A stretch of 64,000 nt of DNA, from contig OX388351.1 of assembly GCA_947579665.1 (NCBI GenBank), forward strand, positions 50,476,939-50,540,938, read 5' to 3'. The notes beneath the pieces are model-generated. The model saw nothing but the letters and a program-made list of their open reading frames with translations. It was not told where the DNA came from and made no database searches. Shown piece after piece: positions 48,153-58,574 of this stretch (positions within the stretch are counted from its first letter, which is position 1; each line of letters opens with the position of its first letter). Source of the DNA: Sympetrum striolatum. Its lineage: Eukaryota > Arthropoda > Insecta > Odonata > Libellulidae. The translations under genes were made by a program, and so were the position numbers.

Positions 48153-48993
48153 CACCTCACCTTTAAGATTACTAACGTTTTATTTTCATAATGCTTTTAA
48201 TTTTGAGAAAGGATGCTATATTTCCTATCTTATATCACCTTCACACTTTAAGAAAAACCTCCAAGGCCTTTGAAATGTATATTTCTGTCTTGGAAGGAAT
48301 AATTCTGGTCAAATCTATCGTTTACGACCAACCAATTTGAAGTACGTAAAATTGTACAACTTCTCTCGTTTTTGTACATCCCATTGGGAAAAAATAACGC
48401 AACGCGCAAATAAAAAATGAACCGTAAAATAATTGACACAGATTTAGACTATTACTCATTTCATGCGGTCAACCCTTCATAAAGATCAATGACCCCATAA
48501 TGAAGAACTGCAGACAGCTTTGATAATATCCTTCTGCCCTATCAGTCCTGAAACAGGATAAAAGGTTTTTAAAATAAAACTCCAAAACAGGGCTGCCACC
48601 CTAGCGGGGGAAAACGACCTCCACTGAAATAGAACCCGCGGGGACGAATAAATTCGCAATGTATCAGTTGCGGTTACTTCCTTTAGAAAGCATCTCTGCC
48701 CCGCTAGTCTAAACAAAACTCCTCGAATTATCCTGGAAGATATAAGTTTCCTAATTGCCGAAGAGAGGGGAAACCGTAACAGAACGCAGATTCGCAGAAA
48801 AAGATACCGATCCGAAATCTTGGGCGCAAGGAATAAAGGAGTGCAGACGGAAATCTGAACCTCCTCCAGCATGCATCACTATGGGAATTCTACAGAAAGA
48901 AGTACAGTTGTTGACAAAGTTTTAGATATCAAAAGAATACATATTATAATTATTAGAGTAAACCTGAATTTGTTTGCAAGCATGCCCACTTTC
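48153..48993. other. Non-coding stretch
   Basis: It holds the longest frame without a transposon match, 48486-48872 (-), 128 codons with mixed hydrophobic composition and no motif. I do not call it a gene. Nothing else was recognised. Confidence 0.45.
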
Positions 48994-49171
48994 GGGATCA
49001 TATTGAATAAAAAATGCAAAATTCCATAAAAAATCATGTTGAATAAAAAATGCAAAATTCTACAAAACATCATATTGAATAAAAAATACAAAATTGATCA
49101 TACTGAATAAAACATGCAAAATTCCAAAAAACATGCATGCAAATTTTGCATTTTTTATTCAATATGATCCC
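48994..49171. repeat. Tandem ~36-bp repeat ending in a perfect 30-bp inverted copy
   Basis: Four direct copies of a catattgaataaaaaatgca-type unit run from about 48998 to 49125. The first unit with its leading gggat (48994-49023) is perfectly complementary to 49142-49171. The structure could be a small foldback element with internal tandem expansion. The minus-strand frame 48879-49091 is repetitive because it reads through these units. Confidence 0.85.
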
Positions 49172-49308
49172 AAATACAGATTTCGACCAAGTTAAGGCTT
49201 CTTCGATTGAATTCATGTCCATCTAATTTGTCTCTGTTTATTTATATGTTATTGTATCTGTCTGGGGCCTTCACTCTTTTCTTCAAGTTAAAAATATCAT
49301 TAATTTAA

Positions 49309-49749
49309 GGGGCCGTACACAAATTACGTCACGCAATCTGGGGGGAGGGGTCCGGCCATACGTTGCGGTCCTGGTACGAGGGGGGTAGGGTGGGTTAATG
49401 TTTGCGTTACGTCACGGTTTCATGTTTAATGTTTGAATCTAAAACTCGCGCGCAATTTACCGGGGAACCTTGGCAGCTCTGATTCGAGCGAGCACGAGTG
49501 TCGAACGGAAGTAGTCAGAGTGCGGGTAGAGCGTGGTAGGCTGCACGGGTATTCCCCTATGTTTTTTTTATAATTTCAATTTAAAATTGAAATTTTTCAT
49601 TAAAAAGTGAATTATTATTGGGAACTAAAAATCTTTCTTTCGTGAATATAAGCCCAAAACGTTTCTCAAAGCACTCGCTACGTAACTGATTTGGGAGGGG
49701 GAGGTCGTAAATTGGAGAATTTTACGTTACGTAATTTGTGTACGACCCC
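49309..49749. mobile_element. 441-bp MITE, 3-bp duplication (PIF/Harbinger-like)
   Basis: The ends ggggccgtacacaaattacg (left) and ggggtcgtacacaaattacg (right, read inward) form an inverted repeat of about 25 bp. TAA flanks both ends (49306-49308 and 49750-49752). A 3-bp TWA duplication fits PIF/Harbinger. G-rich subterminal blocks (tggggggaggggtcc and gggagggggaggtc) also pair loosely. No frame is present. The superfamily assignment rests on the duplication only. Confidence 0.8.
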
Positions 49750-49812
49750 TAAGTAATTTCGTTTGCCATTCTTCGGAATGTTCGCCATTGGATAATAAAA
49801 TGGCAAACACTA

Positions 49813-49960
49813 TACTTAACATCGCTATTGAAATGTACATTTGGCGTTTCCGAGAAAGTAATCCGGAAATTCCTGCCGTTTCCAAAAACCAGAGGCAACG
49901 AAGTACGGAGCGCCTACAAAGACAGTTATTAGAGATCTTAAACCTTTAATTAAAACTCGG
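49813..49960. mobile_element. Foldback family, right-half copy
   Basis: It aligns with the right arm of the 58.3-kb copy in order: cgctattgaaatgtac, tttggcg, cctgccg, gcctacaaagacagttatta, and gagatcttaaacc. No left arm is found before it; that position is occupied by a short inverted repeat (gtttgccatt...aatggcaaac, 49760-49807). Confidence 0.55.
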
Positions 49961-50481
49961 GTTTAATATTTTGTGTTAAATAAAGGTACAGATTCCTAAA
50001 AATCCTGCAAGATGGAGAATTTATTTTTATTATCATTAATAATACGACGACGACCCAGTGGGCCTGATTAAAAGATTAGAGCAAAATATAACGCGAACAA
50101 AAATGATCATAACAGTTTAATCTGTCTTCGTCACCTACTGTAGACAGTATATTCTGTTTCCCTTGTCTAATTTCAATCATCACTGTCTTAACTGTTTTCT
50201 CCTTCGTAATTTCTTTTTTGGTCTCTTTCTTTTCGTGCTACAAATTGATAAAATAGTGCTTGGCGTGATACCAAAACACCAACAACAATTCATTTATTTC
50301 AATTAGTCACACGAATATATTTATCTCAGCCTTACAAATCAAAGCTTCACCATCGTACAAATAATTCATTTAATTAGTTGACCTTACCATTACAAAACCA
50401 TAATAATCAAGATATTTATTTACTTAATTAAATTCATCGCTGGAATTCGGTATGAGTACCAGGTGGCAATGGTAAAAAAAT

Positions 50482-50547
50482 TTCCCGGAATCGAACCCGG
50501 GCCTCCCGGGTGAGAGCCGGGTATCCTAACCACTAGACAATACGGGA
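50482..50547 (-). pseudogene. tRNA-Glu(CTC)-like gene with 6-nt deletion
   Basis: On the minus strand the sequence begins TCCCGTATTGTCTAGTGG, with a D arm typical of tRNA-Glu. It has a 5-bp anticodon stem (CCCGG/CCGGG) and a loop CTCTCAC reading anticodon CTC, then a perfect B box GGTTCGATTCC (50487-50497). The 3' side should continue through the T-stem complement to the acceptor complement TACGGGA. Instead six nucleotides are missing there, leaving 66 nt rather than about 72. A run of seven T follows 2 nt downstream (50474-50480), so it may still be transcribed by Pol III. The acceptor and T stems cannot both form, so I call it a pseudogene. Confidence 0.85.
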
Positions 50548-50936
50548 TGGATATGCTCTTGCATCATTGTTAACATTCTATAAAAACCTGAACAGAGCAA
50601 ACAATATATACGAAATTTTCAATAAAAGAATACCCGATTACCCAGCTAGTTGAAGACCCGAGCATTCTGGATTCTCTAGCTCAGGCGCATCGAGTGGAAA
50701 TAAAAATTCGAAAAAAAAAACACGGAGTCTCCGCGCATCGTCGACAGATGGCAGGGCGCTCGAGCAAAGAGGAGCAGATCCTTCACGAGATGCTGGGGAA
50801 GGGGTGTTGCCTAGCGCCCTCTGGCTGCGAGAGCTAAATAAGGGAGAGGCGACGGTGTCCGGTTACCTCATCAGCCTTAGCTACAATAAACATCCGCCTT
50901 CGCTACGACGAGCATTTCTCATTCCGCGAGGTTTTC
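50548..50936. other. GC-richer non-coding DNA
   Basis: Part of the 50640-51200 island. A plus-strand frame (50804-51058) runs into the G-rich tract and has low-complexity composition. No gene called. Confidence 0.4.
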
Positions 50937-50989
50937 GGGGGTGGGGAGGGGAGGGGAGTGGGAGGGAGGGGAAGGGAGAGGGAAGGGGA
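50937..50989 (+). other. G-rich tract, strong quadruplex candidate
   Basis: About 53 bases of almost pure G with single A or T interruptions, giving more than eight runs of at least three G, followed by a further purine run to about 51055. The opposite strand is a polypyrimidine tract. The overlapping Gly/Arg/Glu-rich frames are artefacts of composition. Confidence 0.8.
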
Positions 50990-53900
50990 ACTTGGGCAGG
51001 ACAGGAACGAAAAACGGAGAAGAAAAAAGAAGACAAACGACTCGAGAAAAAGCGGTAAAAACTTATTGTTGGGCGAACTCGGCGAAACTGGAATCACGCG
51101 TGGATCGAAAACATTCGAGATATCGAAATATTCATCTCGACATTCGATCCTCTCGAAACTGAATCCCCCAATTGATAGATTGCTCCGTCTCTGGATTTGT
51201 GTACGTTGAACTGGGGTAGTCGAGCTTTTAAGAGTTTATTTCGTTCAATATTTGATATGCATCGTCCGAGCTACGATAAGGCGCCCTCAACAGTAATAAT
51301 TAACTATAATTTGAGATGATTTATTATGGTTTATTAAAAATTAACTGACTCTATGAATGATAATATTAAACACGATTTGTTAAAAATTTTAAAAACATTT
51401 CCTGGGGAAAACGGTAGTTACCGTGGATGAATATGTCAACAATTAAATTAAATTAAATTGGATCAATGTAAGTAATTCTTACTATATTGCAATGAAGTAT
51501 TACTAACAATATATTGCAAGGGTAATAAATTGTAACATATTTTAATTCTGAATATATTTTTAGTTGCTAAGTTATGTATTTAATTGTTATAAAAAGTAAT
51601 GTATCGTAATAGTAATAAAATCAAATGTATCCTTGTAATTACTACTCTATGAATAAATAATTTCACATAACTTGTCCTAAACATGCTTTTGCCGGTCGGT
51701 GATTAAACAAATTTATTATATTTATAATTATGCCCTCAAGATGCAATATTGTCAGAGTATAGACATTTTTAAAAGAATCAGAAAAAGTAAATTATAGCTC
51801 CGCGAAACTGACATAATTAAAATTATGCATCAATTAATTACAGTGTGATTAATGTATACTTTCTCGTATTATTGAATTTCAGTAACTATCATAAGTTCCT
51901 TCATCCTCGACTGTGAGGTAGGAGTACATAACGTTAAGAGTGAAATTATATTATTTCACTTTTTTCAGTCAATAAATATGATCAAATTCAACAGAAAGGA
52001 ATGATAAAGCGATATCCTTAGAAAATAACTGAACTAAAATAACTATATCTCGGTTGAAAATAGAGTTTACAAAGATGCGCGCTCAGAGGGGTGGCTGGTG
52101 GTCTTAAGTCCCTCAATGGTTCTGCATGCACTACCTTAAAAACTTAATGAACGTGAGTTTTATTAACAAAAGTATACGTGAGTAAACTTCAAAAAATCTT
52201 TATAATACATACGTATTACATAGAGTATTACATCGTACGAACTGAAGCCTCCATCGTTACATGTTTAGTCCACTATAGGTGATAATCTTGAAACTGAGCC
52301 CCTAAATAAATTTCCAGCCTAATTAAACATTTGCATTTACTACAAAATTCTTCCGTTATAAATATGCAAACAGTTTCGTTTTTAAATTTCCAGTATTTAC
52401 TTTTAGTAACAATTATATAATTTATTAACTATTATAAATTTATTATTTATATATTATTAAAACGAATTTATTATATAATGAATTATGTATTATTTTGTTA
52501 ATTTATTTATTATTATTTTAGGGATCAAAATCTTTATTTTATAGAGGCCATAGAATATACATAACTGTCATTATTACATGCATAGGTTGTTCCAAAACAT
52601 GAATCTCAACAAAGGAAATACTAGAGGCAGAACTTGAATAACTTTATTCGAGATTACCAAGAAGAAAATACTGCATCTCTACACGCGTTGGAAAGCAACA
52701 CAAGATAACGTTTGATTCCTAAAAATGAGCAAGGAAAACATGGAGATCACAGTTGAAGATACGAAATCTACAAGATAACATCTGAGCGTAGGATTCGATG
52801 TAACAGAGAAGCTGAAAGTAGTTCATTGATGACAAAGGAAATGTGATAGTATACGATTTGGGAGAAAGTACTGGGAGATTAGATAAATCTACTTACTATC
52901 AATGCGGTGGAAATGTTGAATATTAAACCTGAGAGTAAACAATTGAAAGCTTTCATTCTCCTGAATGATGAACCATACGAAAAATCTTTACCCATATTTT
53001 CTTAGTGAAAGTGATCCTTTCTTACAGACCTTCATTTTACAAGTAACAGTTAAAAAACCTACATTTTATTAAAGCGAATAAGCATCAGATTATTTAAAAA
53101 TAAAAATAAGGAAATAACGGCTAGAGCTACTGTACTTAGAAACACTCTTACAACATTAGCGCATTATTTGTTTTTAGATCACATGAAATTTAAAGGAAAC
53201 GAAAATGGAACTTTATCGTAAGAGAAGGGACGAAATGATATAAACTCAAAAGAAATATGGCAAAGAAATGTGGTGCAGAGATTCAGTTATGAGTGAAAAT
53301 ATTACAACCTAGATTATGGAGTGAAAATAGATGAAAGAATACGGCTACAGAAATGCGAAAGGAGTAATAAATTCAATAGAATAAGGAAAATATATTGATT
53401 ACATTAAAAGCTGGGTTTCTATATGCTAACAAAAACATAAGGGAAATGGAAGCAATATTTTATTTTCGAAATGGAAAAAAGTATATCGCTGCAAAATCGA
53501 TTATGCATGTATAATATATACATTTTATATCATCGATTTATTTGCAATCGATGATAACAACATATTGAACCCTTAACAAGAGATGGGACAAAAGGTTGAC
53601 AATAATATTAGTTAATTTATTGTTTTGGTATTTATTCAATTATTTCTTTCGAATGAATTCAATTGCTTTCGAGGTCGGGGAAGGACGCAATTGCTGGTAA
53701 GGGGCAGTAACACCTGGTTGGCAGGATATCGGATCAGATACATATATGATATCTATATTCATATTTCATTAGCATCACATATCTCTGCCAGACTTCCCCT
53801 AAACGAGATAACGTAATGCGCCGCTTCTATCCTCTCTTCTTCAACGCACATCAAGTAAACGAGTGAAAAAGTCGAAGAGATCTATTCGATTTTTTCTTCA

Positions 53901-54042
53901 CTCGCTAAAAACAATCGAATAAATTCACTCGGTTAGGGTAGAGTGAAAAATCGAAACGCTTTATTAGAACAATTCGATTGAAGCAAACAATCGAATTATT
54001 GTATTAAATTATTCCCACAACTACCTAAAACCCATAACGATA
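50990..54042. other. Non-coding stretch
   Basis: GC-richer until about 51200 and then AT-rich; about 52420-52520 is nearly pure A/T. About 52560-53500 is purine-rich on the plus strand without an open frame of note. At 53860-54010 the words cgagtgaaaaa and aatcgaat recur in both orientations, forming imperfect hairpins. No gene was recognised. Confidence 0.5.
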
Positions 54043-54050
54043 CATACAAT

Positions 54051-54716
54051 CAGTAATGGCATTCATTGAGAAAAAGTACTCGGATTAGCGGTTACGATTA
54101 CATTTTGGGTATTTTTTATACTTGTAATCGTTACTTTAAGAAAAAGTAATCTTCACTTGTAATCTACTCCTCATTCACCTTAAGTAATCGTTACATTTAA
54201 TTAATCGTTACTCATCAAAAACCTTTACAAATAGCTTTAATAGCTAAATTCTTTCGACTATTGACTTCTTTGTCGATTCGAGATTCAATAGAATCTAGCG
54301 GAAATGACGTCGATTCGATATTCTTGGTCGTATTTTTTCATTTAACAAACTCCAATCCTTAAAAAAGGAATGGTTTAATAATTGAATTTTATTTTATCAA
54401 GACAAAAAGTAATGATCACCCTTATTTCATAAACAATACTTCAGATTTTATTGCGAATCTGGTGATAAAGGAAATGCATTAAAAAGTTTGGGAAAACAAA
54501 TTCAGATGTTAAGTTGAAATTAAAATTTAAGGAACGGTTATAAAAACTAAGCTATTGACGTAACAAGAGACATGTAAATTTGAGTGCTGATTGTTTCATT
54601 CCAAAGCTCGTGGCGAATTGCCGTAGTAATCTATTTGTATTGTATTCAATTACATTTAAGTCAGAGTAATTGTATTTGAGCCCAATCACTCATCGTCAGT
54701 AATCGGGCCATCAGTG
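54051..54716. mobile_element. hAT-type MITE (666 bp) with repeated gtaatcgttac motifs
   Basis: A perfect 8-bp duplication, catacaat, at 54043-54050 and 54717-54724 flanks the ends cagtaatggc (left) and cactgatggc (right, read inward), which match at eight of ten positions. The left third is a cluster of gtaatcgttac, aaaaagtaat and related words in both orientations. No transposase frame is present. The 8-bp duplication with CAG-type ends indicates hAT. Confidence 0.85.
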
Positions 54717-54724
54717 CATACAAT

Positions 54725-57700
54725 ATTTCCAGTCAACGTTCACGGAAAGAAATGCTTTGGCTGTTATTATAGAACAATTTCAATACAGACTTTTAAGATA
54801 ATATAAACGTTACATCCTTAAAAAACAATGATACCATTGGTAAATTATACTAAACTCTTCAGTAAGATCAAACTTAACTTTTCGATACTTCATTATTAAG
54901 CATAACTAACTGAATTGTTTGAAGAAAAGAACAAAACCTGTTCAATAATAATATAATTTTCATCCAGGTTTCGCTAAATTTATGGAATTAACTGCCTTTT
55001 CGATTAAGAACACTGAAAAGACAACGACTCTGTTCGATAGAAGTTAATACACGATCAGTGACTTTTACCGAACTTTAAGATTCTTCTGTAAGCGATGTAT
55101 CGAAATAATTCGATATGTGAAAGTCATGGAAAATCTGTGATTTTTACACAAACATTTCGATAAAATAAACTTTAATCATCAGTTGTTTCGATAAATTTAA
55201 CGAAGAGTTCGATAAAATGTACTTAAATCATTTTTGATAAATTTAACCGAAGATATTGATTAATTTAATGCAACAGCTGCTATTAAACAGCCTTGGAAAA
55301 ATTAAAAATGTATCGAAATGTTCAAAGTTCCATATGGACCGAAATGTTCGATGAAATTTACGATAAAAATATATTTTTAAGCAAACTTTTTCGGTGTTCC
55401 AATTATTGGATGCCATCTTAAATTCAGTAAAGCTGAGATAATCCGGAAATGAACAAGAAATTAATGGATAAGGAAGCAATATTTAATTCTAAGAATCAAT
55501 CTTCTATCATTTGTAAATCACTTCAGAATCGATAAAAACAATCGATTAAGTTGCATTCGATGATATCGAAATATCGAATTTAAAAACGCAAAACGATACA
55601 TTGAGCTTTTCCAGCCAAAGTTAGCGAGTTACAGGGGGGTATCACATTGGTTAATTTTTAAGTGGAGAAGGTTTTATCAGCCGGATGTTTGAGTCGGAGA
55701 AAGGGCTGCCATGACAGCCGCTTGAAGATGAGAAAAAGAGAAACGGAGAGCGTCTGCTCCACGCACATGTGCGGAAAACTGGAGTACAACGACTTTTAGC
55801 TCGAGTATAAGATTACAGGTCCGTTTTCGCGAGAAAGATCTTCCGAGTGTCTTTTTTGGGATCGCAGTGCCCTTTGACGAAGCATTGGCTTCATTTTCAC
55901 TCAGAGCCATTGAAAGAAGAGGAGGCTTAGCGAATAACAACTGCTAACGATATCCAGCAATAATTTTTCCAAGAACATCCATCTCAATTTTCTTAAAACT
56001 CAACCGAAATTCTGAAAATAAATTCTACATTTTAAAAATCCGGTAAATATTTTGCGGTAATCATAAAGCGTGTATTTATCTAAGTGTATACATCCCAGCT
56101 TATGTAGATCTTTTAATATTGTATAAATAAATTTCACGAAACATTCAGAACACGCATAACTCATAACTTGCCATCTTTTTCGCTCCTTTTTGAATCCCAC
56201 ATAATACATGTACCAGCTTCTCACAATCACCAAAGACACCAAACTCCTACATGTACCAGCTTCATTGATTAGATTAGATACGATTAAAATAATTCTCGAA
56301 ATCTTCAACTTCTATTAAACATATCTTGCATAAACATATTATACATTTAAACAGACCTACAAAATCGATTAAACATGTCTTGCGTAAACCATAATTTAGA
56401 GAGTTTCAAGTAGTTAGCAGTTAAACCGGCATCATAGGAAAGGGGTATCTAAGATAGGTAATAATTTAGCTTTTTCCAAGATGTGACTCCATCCATAGAG
56501 GCTATGGCTGGTTTTACTATGATGGTTACTATTTCACCGTCTAAATCTAAAATTCCGTACAGTCAACGTTATAATCTTAAGTTCATGGAAATGAACAGAG
56601 GTAGATCAAATAAAGGGCCAAATTAAGGTTTTCAAATTCCGTTAGAAAATTTAAATTGCCCAATTGCCTACGTCTTCTGGAATTTCATATAGCACAGGTA
56701 AAAGGATTAATATATCTGGGAAATTTTGTTGAAAATTGCAAGGTCTATCCTAAATTAATTCAAGTATATATTATGTCTGTACTATATAGCATTACATATG
56801 GGGAGTTGCGTGGTATAACATTGCTAGTAATGAAGAAATAAAACTTTGTAAACTTTCTTCTTCGTTACTTCAATGGCTTTCCACAAAGTAACCCCTGAAA
56901 ATTTAGATTCCATAAAATTGCTACTGATAACTGACAAAATATACTGTCGGGAAGAACTGACGATGTTAAATACGTCTCCAAATATTATGGTGCCTACCGC
57001 AACGTAATCCGAGAATCTGTTCACAACTTCGCAGAAACCTGATAACAAAGGAGCGAAAAGAATCATTCTGGAATCCACCCGCTGTGGTATGTTCGAAATT
57101 TATTGGCATATGCAGGGCCAGCGTGATAATTTCCAATTCTACAACGAAATTTGACAGCGAAAATCAACCTTTTTATATCTAAGGAATATACGTTTAAGGA
57201 AATTCGTCTGCGGCCTAAACTTTGTACCATATAATGATCATAAAATTGTAGAATAAAAGCTTATATGTAATACTAGGAGCTAATTTGTAAATGATAAATA
57301 TTTTATATCGTAAGTGATCAAAGGTGAATTTGTAAATGGACCATGCACCAATTTTAACGAGCTGCTTGTATTTTGTTCCACATACGAGTATTGAATTTAT
57401 GTTACCAATGATCCTATCCCTTTCAGCAAATCTCATCTGCACTTTCATGGAATCCTACATAGGGTGTGTTGTACAAATATCACCTTAGAATATCTTAATA
57501 CTCCAACGAAATCTTAAGTACTCCAACGAAAACAAGAGAAATATAAATGGTGGAAGTATAAATATGGACAAAACATCAAAGGTTACGTCCGCACCATTGA
57601 AATACCCTGAAATTTATCTTCAAACAAATGATCTTGTAAATAGAGTGAATTTTCCGGCTGAAAAACCTGACGAGTAGGAATAACCCTGTGGCGACAGATC

Positions 57701-58301
57701 CGACAGAATTATCGACGCATCATTCAGGTCAAGTTTTCAAAACGATCCAAGAAACAGGGAGACAAACAATAAAGCTTTGAGTTATCAAAACATTAATAGT
57801 GCAGTTTACGTCTCCTGCTCTTTGAACTGAGACGTGCTTTCCGTGAAAAATTCATCCGTAACTTTCAAAGATCATTGCTCGACTTGATGTACTCCTTTGA
57901 GAAGTTTCCCTTGGAGTGGAGCCACGGAGGTGTTGCCAGAGTTCCCTTGAAGTTTAAGGTGCCGCTGAAACATTCACATCCAACCGCGAGCATTAGACAC
58001 TCCGCCTATGCTAGATTCGTCAACACCTTTTCTGTGAGTGATTGGGATCCGAAAGAGGGCTCTCGTAGAAACTGACACAAATCTCCAAGTCTCTTGAATT
58101 TATTCCAAAATATTTTTGTATCCATCCGCTCTTTCGCCTTGTGTATCTTTCCCATATAGTCGGAAAAATAAATTTTAAAATGATTTTAAAATGTTTACGC
58201 TGAACATATACTATACTAAACATTGAAATAATCTCTCACTTGCATGCCTTAGAACCTTTCAGATGCAACTGGTTCGAGCAAACACCGATGAATATTATTA
58301 G
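54725..58301. other. Non-coding stretch
   Basis: AT-rich with many cgataaa/tcgaa words at about 55080-55600. GC-richer patches lie at about 55640-55930 and 57840-58080. A twofold direct repeat of tactccaacgaaa lies at about 57500-57530. The 102-codon frame 56000-56308 (-) and others show no domain. Confidence 0.5.
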
Positions 58302-58574
58302 AGGTATAAAATCTCCAAAAGCCGTCTTTGTCGGCGTTCCTCCTCTTACTTACCGGTTGTCGGATAAAGCAAGAAAGGAATGCAGCAGTATAATTGTACC
58401 CAAAGTACGTTTCAATAGCAATGTTACCGTCCTCAGGGAAATACCACAGTAGTATTGCTATTGAATAGTACTTTGGGTACAATTATAGTGCGGCATTCCT
58501 TTCTTGCTTTATCCAACTACCGGGAAGTAAGGGGAGGAACGCCGACAAAGACGGCTTTTGGAGATTTTAAACCT
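58302..58574. mobile_element. Foldback element with ~127-bp arms (best copy of family)
   Basis: Arms 58302-58428 and 58447-58574 are reverse complements at roughly 90% identity by eye. The end reads aggtataaaatctccaaaag then ccgtctttgtcggcg, and the spacer between the arms is under 20 nt. A target duplication could not be fixed. The related copies at 41829, 47581 and 49813 share the outer arm but vary inside. No frame is present; the overlapping frames on both strands (58240-58482) are the arms themselves. Confidence 0.85.

Noticed and set aside
48486..48872. 128-codon frame on the minus strand
   Set aside because: No motif, no homologue I recognise, no supporting start or splice context.
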